NCBI GenBank assembly: GCA_002862405.1
Contig: PKCZ01000029.1
Location: 1 to 33,483 of the forward strand
Direction: 5' to 3'
Source: Pseudomonadota bacterium
GTDB lineage: Bacteria > Pseudomonadota > Gammaproteobacteria > Pseudomonadales > Halieaceae
DNA: 33,483 nt
Below, piece by piece: positions 1-7,528 of this stretch. A program made the position numbers and the translations under genes. The number at the start of each line of letters is the position of its first letter. Position 1 is the stretch's first letter. Below the pieces are notes generated by a model. The model saw nothing but the letters and a program-made list of their open reading frames with translations. It made no database searches and was not told the DNA's origin.

Positions 1-1
1 C

Positions 2-1393
2 CTCGCACTCTGGTCACTCACCTCACAGGCTAATGAGGGTGTAATCAGCAGTATTGAAACCCGATCACAGCAGCTAACAGATCTCAGTGACCTAATCTGG
101 GATCTCGCCGAGGTGGGCTATCAGGAAACGCGCTCAAGCGAAGCACTAAAAAGTGCCTTGTCAGCTGAAGGCTTCAGCATTGAAGGCGGTGTCGCTGATA
201 TCCCCACGGCGTTTGTTGCCAGTTACGGATCCGGCGAGCCAGTCATTGCTGTCATGGGCGAATTCGATGCACTACCGGGTATTAGCCAAGCAGCGGTGCC
301 TTTCGAGCAAAAAATTGAGGGCAAGAATGCGGCTCAGGCCTGCGGCCATCACCTGTTTGGTGCAGGTTCAGCCGGCGCGGCTATTGCAGTCAAAGAATGG
401 CTGGAGCGCACGGGCACCCCGGGCACAATTCAGTTCTTCGGCACGCCGGCTGAGGAAGGTGGCTCTGGAAAGGTCTATATGGTGCGGGCGGGTCTCTTTG
501 ATGATGTGGATACCGTAATCCACTGGCACCCCTCCTCCGTCAATGCCGCTGATTCGGCGAGCACCTTGGCCAATCGGTCAGCCAAGTTCACGTTCTCGGG
601 TGTCTCATCACACGCGGCATCGGCGCCTGACCGCGGACGATCCGCGCTGGACGCCGTAGAAGCCATGAACTTCATGGTGAACTTGCTACGAGAACATGTA
701 CCCACCTCCACTCGTCTTCACTATGTCATTACGAACGGCGGTTCAGCGCCGAATGTGGTGCCAAATACTGCCCAATCGTTCTACTACGTCCGACACCCCA
801 ACGAGACAACCCTGCGTGAGATTTGGGATCGTGTTATGGCCACTGCAGAAGCTGCGGCAGTTGGGACAGGCACCTCGATGAGCTACGAGATTATCCACGG
901 TAACTACAGCGTGCTTCCCAACGACACCTTGGCAAAAGTCATGCACGCCAAGTTATCGTCGGTTGGTGGTGTTGAGTACAGCGAGGCCGATGAAGTCTTT
1001 GCTGCCGAGATTTCAAAAACGTTGCCCACGGGCACCTATACCAAAGGACGTGCGTCCAAGATAAAGCCCTTCGAGACCGGGCAGCGAGGCAATGGATCCA
1101 CGGATGTGGGCGACGTCAGCTGGACGGTTCCAACGGTCGGCATGAATACAGCAACCTGGGTTCCCGGCACCGGTGCCCACACATGGCAAGCCGTTGCCGC
1201 GGGCGGCACGCCAATTGGGCACAAGGGCATGATCGTCGCGGCCAAATCGATGGCGCTCACGGCCGTGGAGCTATTTGAAAATCCAGCTATTTTGATGGAA
1301 GCGAAAGCCGAGTTTGACGTTCGACGTGGCGCTAACTTCCAGTACGAAGCCCTCTTAGGAGATCGAGAGCCGCCGCTCGACTACCGCCGCTAA
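2..1393 (+). CDS. AbgB-like M20 amidohydrolase (5' end outside window)
   Basis: Metal-dependent amidohydrolase of the M20 family, closest in my reading to the p-aminobenzoyl-glutamate hydrolase subunit B (AbgB) branch. The frame is open to the left edge. The first visible residues (LALWSLTSQA, then NEG) look like the end of a signal peptide, so the enzyme is probably periplasmic; a GTG at 113 is internal and not the start. The family signatures are visible: an ACGHHLFGAG segment (metal-site Cys/His), GTPAEEGG (catalytic and metal Glu), HWHP, and the SSHAA dimerisation-domain motif. The family cleaves amide bonds of N-acyl or aminoacyl conjugates; the substrate here is not known. The last 39 bp overlap tail-to-tail with the gene on the other strand. 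The assignment to M20/AbgB-like is firm, the substrate is not. Confidence 0.9.
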   Translation, partial: LALWSLTSQANEGVISSIETRSQQLTDLSDLIWDLAEVGYQETRSSEALKSALSAEGFSIEGGVADIPTAFVASYGSGEPVIAVMGEFDALPGISQAAVPFEQKIEGKNAAQACGHHLFGAGSAGAAIAVKEWLERTGTPGTIQFFGTPAEEGGSGKVYMVRAGLFDDVDTVIHWHPSSVNAADSASTLANRSAKFTFSGVSSHAASAPDRGRSALDAVEAMNFMVNLLREHVPTSTRLHYVITNGGSAPNVVPNTAQSFYYVRHPNETTLREIWDRVMATAEAAAVGTGTSMSYEIIHGNYSVLPNDTLAKVMHAKLSSVGGVEYSEADEVFAAEISKTLPTGTYTKGRASKIKPFETGQRGNGSTDVGDVSWTVPTVGMNTATWVPGTGAHTWQAVAAGGTPIGHKGMIVAAKSMALTAVELFENPAILMEAKAEFDVRRGANFQYEALLGDREPPLDYRR

Positions 1394-1921
1394 CAGCCCG
1401 ACGCCGTTATCGCCAGCGAGACGCAATGAGTGTTTGAGTGACCGCTTTAGCGCAGAGGCCAGTACTCGCTGCTGATACGGAAGACTCTCCACGTAGTCAG
1501 GCAGTAACTCGTCAAAGCTTTGCGACCGTGCGGCTTGCTCTTGGAATCCTTCAAGGAACATAACCAGCGCATCTCTAACCGACTGGCTGAGATCAGAATC
1601 AAACCGAAGCTTCCAGGTCATATCCTGGCTGAGCTGGCACTCGGCCACGTAATCACCGGGCAACCGTCTACCCCACTCCTCAGGTGAGATGAGCGATAAC
1701 TGCCACTCGCCTTCGGCACGATAAAGGTAGTATGTGTTATCGGGCGCTACGCGAAACTTAAACGCTGCAGATAGGACAAGACTCGAACACCAGTAGTCCA
1801 GCAGCGCCTCATCTGCAGATTTTGGACGAATTTCCGCGGGCGCGGCAGCAGCCATCTGCTGAAGCACCATGACAAGCCCTTTACCCTGGGGATTGCCGTG
1901 TGGATTTACCGTCTCGTTCAT
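1355..1921 (-). CDS. DUF2452 (C1orf50-like) protein of unknown function
   Basis: A 188-residue soluble protein with no signal peptide or membrane segment. The N-terminal NPHGNPQGKGLV stretch and a central block (NTYYLYR, then SLISPEEWG, then a D-x-TW motif, residues about 62-107) match what I remember of the DUF2452 family, whose human member is C1orf50 (there NIYYLYK and SIISPKEWG). No function is established for the family. The C-terminal half is rich in charged and leucine residues and looks helical. The ATG at 1921 lies 10 bp after the stop of the upstream thioesterase gene, so the two are probably one leftward operon. The 3' end overlaps the amidohydrolase gene by 39 bp on the opposite strand. 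The family assignment is by recalled pattern only. Confidence 0.75.
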   Translation of the reverse strand: MNETVNPHGNPQGKGLVMVLQQMAAAAPAEIRPKSADEALLDYWCSSLVLSAAFKFRVAPDNTYYLYRAEGEWQLSLISPEEWGRRLPGDYVAECQLSQDMTWKLRFDSDLSQSVRDALVMFLEGFQEQAARSQSFDELLPDYVESLPYQQRVLASALKRSLKHSLRLAGDNGVGLLAAVVERRLSIS

Positions 1922-1930
1922 GCGTGTCTA

Positions 1931-2350
1931 TCAGCCCGCTAACTCAGGTTGTGCTGTAATGATGGAGTCTCTGACCTGCTGAGGGATAGGTCGGCTTTTA
2001 CGCGTCTCCTTATCAACGAAGACGTAAACAAAACTGCCACGAGTGGCGATTTCATTGGTCGTCCTGTTCAGCATTTCGTACTCCAGCGTGCAGCTGGAAT
2101 TACCTAGTCTAGTGAAACTGCAAGACACATCCAAAATGTCCCACGCCAGGCACTCACCGACAAAATCGATATTGGCATTAGCAGTAAATGTTAGGAAGTC
2201 ACCGTCAGGGCCCGCATCCCAGCCAACCTGCTCGAGATACTCAGACACCACCTCATCCGCAAGAACAAGATAGCTACCGAAATAAGTGTGTCCATTGGCA
2301 TCTGTATCGGCGAAACGAACTTTTATTTGTCCGGTATAAGCAGCTTTCAC
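1931..2350 (-). CDS. acyl-CoA thioesterase, 4HBT hotdog fold
   Basis: A 139-residue single-domain hotdog thioesterase of the YbgC/4-hydroxybenzoyl-CoA type. The N-terminal signature (VRFADTDANGHTYFGSYL, residues about 11-28) contains the active-site Asp and the GH pair, and the length is that of the family. It should hydrolyse an acyl-CoA in the cytoplasm; the chain type cannot be told. The start is GTG at 2350, chosen because an AGAGGA ribosome site lies about nine bases upstream. It is the first gene of a leftward pair with the DUF2452 gene. The nearby lipid genes suggest a fatty-acid or aromatic acyl-CoA substrate, but this is inference. Confidence 0.88.
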   Translation of the reverse strand: MKAAYTGQIKVRFADTDANGHTYFGSYLVLADEVVSEYLEQVGWDAGPDGDFLTFTANANIDFVGECLAWDILDVSCSFTRLGNSSCTLEYEMLNRTTNEIATRGSFVYVFVDKETRKSRPIPQQVRDSIITAQPELAG

Positions 2351-2505
2351 GACTGTATTTCCTCTTTAAGAATCTTGACCAAGGCTAGTGTTCAAAGGTG
2401 ACGCAGTATGGGCGTAATCGTTTTTACTTACCATGTTCGAGCATTGCCATACATCCATTTACCTCTGGTCACATCACGAACATGCATCCATCCGAAAGGC
2501 CAATA

Positions 2506-2519
2506 ACCTTAATTAAGGT
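2506..2519. promoter_or_regulatory. perfect 14-bp palindrome upstream of cytochrome c gene
   Basis: ACCTTAATTAAGGT is its own reverse complement. It sits 101 bp before the cytochrome c start. A good -10 hexamer (TATAAA, 2560-2565) lies downstream with no convincing -35 at normal spacing, so the palindrome would be centred near -60 of a predicted start at about 2572. This fits an activator site, but the sequence does not match an FNR or CRP box. Function is inferred only. Confidence 0.4.
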
Positions 2520-2619
2520 GAAATTTCCAGCTTGATGCTGATCGTACTTACATCAGCTGTATAAAGGCCTTATCATTCGCGCCGACCGAAGAGTCAGCGT
2601 TTTTACCCGGGGGAAATTA

Positions 2620-3057
2620 ATGAATACGAATGTCATCGTCGCCGCTTTCACGATCGCTGTTACCGTCATTATCTGGTTCGGTACGACAAACAATGACGAG
2701 TCTTGGACTGGCAACCGCAACGTCTGTGTCGGAGAGTGCTACGAAGCATGGAAAGCAGACAATGGCGGAAGCATTGCCGATATTGAGCGCGTGAAACAGG
2801 AAGCGCTAGCCGCAGCGTCACCTGAAGCACTTGGTGAGACTTACTACGGGCAGTGTATCGCCTGTCACGGTGGTAACGGCGAAGGTGGTATTGGACCCAA
2901 GCTCGCAGGCCAAGCTGTCAGTGATATCGCAGACAAGCTCACCGGCTACCGTGCGGGCGAGCCACGGGGCGCCCAGTCAGCGATGATGTGGCCTGTTGCT
3001 AAACCAATGACCGACGAGGACATCGGCAATATCGCAGCGTATATAGGTACTCTTTAA
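2620..3057 (+). CDS. membrane-anchored monohaem cytochrome c (c5/c553-like)
   Basis: A 145-residue protein with an N-terminal hydrophobic segment (residues about 4-20) that acts as an uncleaved anchor or signal, followed by a periplasmic class I cytochrome c domain. The haem motif is CIACH (C79, C82, H83); the probable axial Met is M122 or M123 in an MMWPV stretch just before the C-terminal TDEDIGNIAAYI helix, as in c5-type cytochromes. It would carry electrons in the periplasm. A second cysteine pair, C36 and C40 in NVCVGECYEAW, is not part of a haem motif and is unusual. The ATG follows a strong GGGGGAAA ribosome site. The gene is single, ends 9 bp from a convergent neighbour, and has its own terminator. 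Confidence 0.93.
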   Translation: MNTNVIVAAFTIAVTVIIWFGTTNNDESWTGNRNVCVGECYEAWKADNGGSIADIERVKQEALAAASPEALGETYYGQCIACHGGNGEGGIGPKLAGQAVSDIADKLTGYRAGEPRGAQSAMMWPVAKPMTDEDIGNIAAYIGTL

Positions 3058-3065
3058 GAAGTTAT

Positions 3066-4274
3066 CTAAGAGGTGGCATTCGCCACCTTTGCTTCCCTTT
3101 CAAACCACTGCCAGATCGTTCCCATCACGGCCAAGGGGATAGCGACCAGTGCCGTCGCTACCGACAGCTGTGCAGCAAGCGCACAAAGGACCAGCAATTT
3201 CAATACGTCCTGCACCCTGAACCAGGCCGAGTCATAATTGCTCAGTAAAGCCGCGTTCGCGACCCCTAGCCACAGCATCATCCCCCAGGCAAAGGCCTCG
3301 TAGCCTTGCAGAAGTTGACTCTGCTGGGCTGTTACCAACAGCAGCGTCATCAAGATTAAATTGATGGTCCCGCTCATCTTCCGAGCTCGGGACACCTGCG
3401 GGTCGTACTTTTCGAAAGGTTGGCCAATGACCGGTTCCGCGGCTGCCACCAGATCCGAGGGCTGCCAAGCGGGGTGCGAGAAAGGCACCCGCAAGCGATC
3501 AGACCAACTCCGTGTTCGCCACATTTCTCTGGCCATGTCTCTGTAGACGTGAAGCCACGCTTCCAGAGGCGACCAAGATCGTATCGGCTTAGTAATGCCG
3601 TATACGCAGGGCTCAGACGGCGACTCGCGTTGATAGGAGCCAAACAATCGGTCCCAAACGATGAATACGCCGCCGTAATTGCGGTCTAGGTAGCAAGCGT
3701 TCCTCGCGTGATGCACGCGGTGATTTGATGGAGAGACAAATACGTATTCAAACCAACCAAGCTCGCCAACGTGCTCGGTGTGCACCCAAAACTGATAAAT
3801 AAGATTTAGCGCACCTACCGTCACCATCATCTCAGCCGGGACGCCGATAAAGAACAAAGGCGTGTAAAAAATCCAACCAAAGAGGAACCCGGAGCTTGTC
3901 TGACGCAACGCAGTCGATAGGTTGTAGTCCTCGCTTTGGTGATGAACCACGTGTGCGGCCCAAAAGAGCTTCACCTCATGGCCCGCACGGTGCGACCAGT
4001 AGTAGCAAAGATCGTAGAGCACAAAGGCGATCAACCAGGCTTGCCAACCCTCTGTCGACCATGTCGTGATCGGCGTTACCGATGCTAGCCATGCGTAGAC
4101 AGCACCACCCACGCCTAGTGCCACGAATCGACGCGCCTGAGACAGACCACCGAGCGTCAAACTGCTCACCGCATCCGTCAGCCGGTACGTGTCTCGCCCG
4201 CACCAGCGCCCCCATGACCATTCGATGGCAATAGAAAGCAGGAAAAACGGTACAGCTAAAGCAATAAGATCCAT
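3066..4274 (-). CDS. AGMO-like sterol desaturase / fatty acid hydroxylase superfamily protein (long form)
   Basis: A 402-residue integral membrane di-iron oxygenase of the fatty acid hydroxylase superfamily. The eight-or-more-histidine cluster is present: HRAGH (H95, H99), HVVHH (H108, H111, H112), HTEH (H165, H168), NHRVHH (H185, H188, H189). The wording around it (AAHVVHHQSEDYNLSTALRQ, IYQFWVHTE, DRNYGGVFIVWDRLFGS, VYGITKPI) is that of alkylglycerol monooxygenase (AGMO/TMEM195) more than of sterol desaturases. Several hydrophobic helices flank the core, including a C-terminal set after residue about 300, as in full-length AGMO. The family inserts oxygen into a C-H bond of a lipid; animal AGMO cleaves glyceryl ethers using tetrahydrobiopterin. 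The ATG at 4274 begins the first membrane helix; an upstream extension to 4421 is polar, unlike the family, and was discarded. Substrate is unknown. Confidence 0.88.
   Translation of the reverse strand: MDLIALAVPFFLLSIAIEWSWGRWCGRDTYRLTDAVSSLTLGGLSQARRFVALGVGGAVYAWLASVTPITTWSTEGWQAWLIAFVLYDLCYYWSHRAGHEVKLFWAAHVVHHQSEDYNLSTALRQTSSGFLFGWIFYTPLFFIGVPAEMMVTVGALNLIYQFWVHTEHVGELGWFEYVFVSPSNHRVHHARNACYLDRNYGGVFIVWDRLFGSYQRESPSEPCVYGITKPIRSWSPLEAWLHVYRDMAREMWRTRSWSDRLRVPFSHPAWQPSDLVAAAEPVIGQPFEKYDPQVSRARKMSGTINLILMTLLLVTAQQSQLLQGYEAFAWGMMLWLGVANAALLSNYDSAWFRVQDVLKLLVLCALAAQLSVATALVAIPLAVMGTIWQWFEREAKVANATS
3068..3095 (+). terminator. intrinsic terminator after cytochrome c gene
   Basis: AGGTGGC (3071-3077), loop ATTC, GCCACCT (3082-3088), then a T-rich stretch. 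It starts about 10 bases after the cytochrome stop and lies inside the last codons of the convergent gene. Confidence 0.7.
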
Positions 4275-4448
4275 GATGTGAGTATAACCCTGTCCGTGTG
4301 CAATCCCCACGTCACAACCTCGACAAAGCCGTTTGGTGCGAGCAAATGAGGAATACTTACCGCCGGTACACAGCGTCAGTAAATTTTGGGATAACACCTG
4401 GCGCGGCCCGCTGCAGGTCACTCCTTAATACGGCTCGGAACAATAACG

Positions 4449-6566
4449 ATGCATATACGCACCCTTACAGTACGCTCTTCTTCTCTTGGCGCTACCTTCA
4501 CTGCGTTCACAGTCCTAGTCTGCTTGCTGGTCTGGGGCCAATATGCTGTCGGCGCAACTCACGAAGCCAGTATTGAGCGCGATCAGTACGGCGTTCCGCA
4601 CATTTACGGCGAGACAGATGCCGATGCCGCATTCGGTCTGGCCTATGCCCAGGCAGAGGATTCATGGCCGATTATGGAAGGTAGCCTGCCCTTTTTCCGG
4701 GGCACGGCAGGGCTCTACGAGGGTCAGGAAGGCGCGCAGTCTGACTATCTGGTGAAATGGCTAGACTTGTGGGGAACGCTTGATCGCGACTACGAGCGAG
4801 TCCTGTCGCACGAGATTCGCCGTTATGTCGAGGCGTTCGCTGAAGGCTTTAATGCCTTTACTCGAGATAACCCGTCCGAAGTAAAGCATCCTGAGCTATT
4901 GCCGATAACGGGCAAGGACATTATTGCGGGCCACATGCTGAGGCACCCGCTGTTCTACGGTTTTGATGGCCCCGTGCTCGAACTCTTTGGCGACGAGCGG
5001 CCTAACACGGTCAGCAAAGCACCCTACAACCCCAAGCCTAAAGACCCTATTGGCTCCAATGCGACGGCCATTGCACCTTCGCGAACCGAGGACGGATCAA
5101 CCTACCTCATTATCAACTCCCACCAGCCGCTGACAGGACCGGTCGCTTGGTACGAAGCACATATCGAGTCAGGCGAGGGACTCAATGTCATGGGCGGCCT
5201 GTTTCCTGGCGCACCGACCATGGGCGTCGGTTTTACGGAAGAACACGGATGGGGCGCGACGGTAAACAAGCCTGATCTGGTGGACATTTACGTGCTCGAG
5301 ATGAACCCCGACAACCCCAACCAATACCGTCTCGATGGTGCGTGGCGTGACCTCGAGGTTGGCGAGGTAAAGCTCAAATTAAAACTATGGGGCTTTATTC
5401 CGTGGTCGGTCAAACGGGAAGTACTCCGATCAATGCATGGCCCTGCCTTGAGGACCAAGCACGGTGTGTATGCCATTCGCTACGCTGGCATCGACGAGAT
5501 GAAGCAGGTTGAGCAATGGTTGGCTATGAACAAGGCCAAGAACTTCGAGGAATGGAGAGCAGCAGTTGCCCTAAATCACATACAGAGCTTCAATTTCGTT
5601 TATGCCAATCGACACGGTGACATTCACTTCATTCATAACGCTCAGTTGCCGGTAAGGGCCCCAGACTGGAATTGGCAGCAATACCTCCCGGGCGATCGCT
5701 CAGATCTCATCTGGCAGCGTTACCACCCCACTTCAGTACTTCCTCAGGTGACCAACCCTGGGTCTGGCTTTGTGCACAGTGCCAACCAGACGCCTTTCAA
5801 CATCACCGAGCCACAGGACAACCCACAGCCGAACGCAGTACCTGCTGACGGTGGATGGCAGACACGGATGACCAACCGCGCAACTCGCGGACTGGAACTG
5901 TTTGCTGACTTTGAACAGATTTCTTTTGATGAGGCTTGGGAGCTAAAACACGACAACAACTACTCGGCGAACTACAGAGGCATCGCGTTTTTGAGCGAAG
6001 TGATTGCTCTCCCAAGGGAGAGCGACACAGTGAGCCGTGCAATCGATATTCTTGAGCGCTGGAATCTTGGGACTGATAAAGAAAATCGAGGCGCTGCACT
6101 CGGTGTCTGCGTCCTTGCCGCCGAATGGCAAGCCGAGAGCAGCAGCACCAGTAACCCCGACGCACAAGCAATTCTTGACGATTGTATTGATCAAACCTTG
6201 GAGATCGGTGGTCGTCTTGATCCGCGCTGGGGTGATGTCAATCGACATGGTAGAGATGGGACACACTGGCCAGTTGCCGGAGGCCCTGACACATTGCGCG
6301 CGATTTATTCTCGACGGCTTGATGGAGACGACCATCTGACGGCTGTTGCCGGGGATGGACTCTACTACTTCATCCGATGGATGCCCGATGGCGAGCAAAA
6401 AGTACTCGGCACGCATCAATACGGAAATGACATGACCAACCCATCGTCACCGCACTATCTGGACCAAGCCGAGGACTACACCAACGAGATCCTCCACGAG
6501 CCCTTATTCACCGCGGACAGTCGCCGCGGACGGATAACAAAGCAATACACCGTTCGCTCAGATTGA
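4449..6566 (+). CDS. penicillin acylase family Ntn hydrolase, exported
   Basis: A 705-residue precursor of an N-terminal-nucleophile amidase. It has a signal peptide (residues 1 to about 37, ending AVGA), an alpha segment to about residue 202, then the processing site G|SNATAI with the nucleophile Ser203 that becomes the N-terminus of the beta chain. After it come INSHQPLTGPVAWYEAHI and NVMGGLFPGAPTMGVGF, the strand pattern shared with penicillin G, aculeacin and acyl-homoserine-lactone acylases. The residue after SNA is Thr, where Trp or Ile is common. The mature enzyme should be a periplasmic heterodimer hydrolysing an amide bond; quorum-signal, lipopeptide or N-acyl amino acid substrates are all possible. 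No operon partner is seen: the upstream gene is divergent and a pseudogene follows. Confidence 0.92.
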   Translation: MHIRTLTVRSSSLGATFTAFTVLVCLLVWGQYAVGATHEASIERDQYGVPHIYGETDADAAFGLAYAQAEDSWPIMEGSLPFFRGTAGLYEGQEGAQSDYLVKWLDLWGTLDRDYERVLSHEIRRYVEAFAEGFNAFTRDNPSEVKHPELLPITGKDIIAGHMLRHPLFYGFDGPVLELFGDERPNTVSKAPYNPKPKDPIGSNATAIAPSRTEDGSTYLIINSHQPLTGPVAWYEAHIESGEGLNVMGGLFPGAPTMGVGFTEEHGWGATVNKPDLVDIYVLEMNPDNPNQYRLDGAWRDLEVGEVKLKLKLWGFIPWSVKREVLRSMHGPALRTKHGVYAIRYAGIDEMKQVEQWLAMNKAKNFEEWRAAVALNHIQSFNFVYANRHGDIHFIHNAQLPVRAPDWNWQQYLPGDRSDLIWQRYHPTSVLPQVTNPGSGFVHSANQTPFNITEPQDNPQPNAVPADGGWQTRMTNRATRGLELFADFEQISFDEAWELKHDNNYSANYRGIAFLSEVIALPRESDTVSRAIDILERWNLGTDKENRGAALGVCVLAAEWQAESSSTSNPDAQAILDDCIDQTLEIGGRLDPRWGDVNRHGRDGTHWPVAGGPDTLRAIYSRRLDGDDHLTAVAGDGLYYFIRWMPDGEQKVLGTHQYGNDMTNPSSPHYLDQAEDYTNEILHEPLFTADSRRGRITKQYTVRSD

Positions 6567-6810
6567 GTAAAAAACGTTTCCCCCAAGAGCATTCATATCG
6601 CTCACGGAACTCAACGCCTAGCCACACCTGAAGGCTGAGTCTTGGCTCACTATTTGGGACTGCCTACAACAGTCGTCACATTGTGCTGGCGGCTTCCCCA
6701 TTAGTCTCATCTCAGTCCCATTTGGACTGCTTTGGTCTATCGGCTTTTCTACCGGTTGATATGCTGAAATTCGTAAAAAATCTCAATAAAAGAGTTACAT
6801 ACGAACGACC
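6567..6810. other. intergenic, nothing recognised
   Basis: About 245 bp without an open frame of note. I see no convincing terminator for the acylase gene, no RNA gene, no long repeat. It leads into a pseudogene and may itself be decayed sequence. Confidence 0.4.
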
Positions 6811-7355
6811 ATGGCAAAGGTACAACTCCTCGGCGACAAGGCGGGTGGTTATCAACTAACCCTTGATGGAGAGCCCTTCTTTATTAAAGGAGCGGGGCTG
6901 GAGTTCGGGCACCTGAAATCATTGGCTTTTGCGAAAACTACCTTCCCTGGTTAGATAAGCTCACCGGCCTCGCTGAAGAGCTGGATGTCATTGCGATTCA
7001 TACCTACCCGGTGTGGGAATACAAAACGGTAGCCGAGGCAATGGCGTACACCCGCGAGAACTTTGATGCGGTTCAGAGCGCCTACCCAAATAAGCAGGTC
7101 ATCATCACCGAGGCTGGCTGGGCTACAGCGTCGAACGGACGCGGGATTCCACCAGAGAACGTGGGTGAGCTATTTCAAGAGACTTATCTGCGGGAGTTAC
7201 TCGACTGGGCCGAGGAAGAAGAGATACTGGTTTATATCTTCGAAGCGTTCGACGAAAACTGGAAAGGATCAGACCATCCGCTGGAACCGGAGAAACACTG
7301 GGGTACTTATCGAGCGGATCGCTCTGGCAAACCCGCACTGTCGCTCCAGCTGTAA
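6811..7355 (+). pseudogene. decayed GH17-like glucanase gene (internal deletion plus frameshift)
   Basis: An ATG at 6811 opens a frame reading MAKVQLLGDKAGGYQLTLDG, then EPFFIKGAGLEFG, the start of a glycoside hydrolase, and ends at a TAG at 6952. A second frame, open from 6888, reads PEIIGFCENYLPWLDKL, then VIAIHTYPVWEY, and continues to a stop at 7353-7355. Its VIITEAGWA segment resembles the GH17 nucleophile motif and EAFDENWKG the barrel end. The two pieces meet at about 6905-6912 in different frames. The pieces together are about 180 residues against more than 400 for such enzymes, and no NE acid/base motif is visible, so most of the barrel appears deleted. The GTG at 7011 is merely an internal codon of the second piece. 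Marine GH17 enzymes act on laminarin; the intact ancestor probably did likewise. A split functional gene is unlikely. Confidence 0.7.
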
Positions 7356-7473
7356 GACTAGATCACGACTTGCAGTGAGTGTGTCCTGCCTAACGTGGTT
7401 TAACTCGATCTCATGGATAGGGTGTCATAGCTAGCTAGATAGCTCCCAGGGCAAACAGCGCCCATATACGCCT

Positions 7474-7503
7474 TTGTTCATGCGTATACTAGGATCTTAT
7501 AAA
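7474..7503 (+). promoter_or_regulatory. possible sigma70 promoter for ThDP enzyme gene
   Basis: TTGTTC (7474-7479), 18 bp, TATAAA (7498-7503), about 25 bp before the start codon, with AGGGG between. The -35 is weak. Confidence 0.35.
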
Positions 7504-7528
7504 AAAACACATTAGGGGTTGAGTGGTA

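Noticed and set aside
2506-2519. FNR or CRP box at the palindrome before the cytochrome gene
   Set aside because: The sequence lacks TTGAT-N4-ATCAA and TGTGA-N6-TCACA; only an unspecified palindrome can be claimed.
4275-4421. N-terminal extension of the long AGMO-like protein
   Set aside because: It encodes a polar, Cys/Arg-rich stretch unlike the family, before the first membrane helix that starts at the ATG at 4274.
7011-7355. Independent 114-residue gene
   Set aside because: The same frame stays open upstream to 6888 with sensible protein text, and it lacks a ribosome site; it is the end of a decayed hydrolase.
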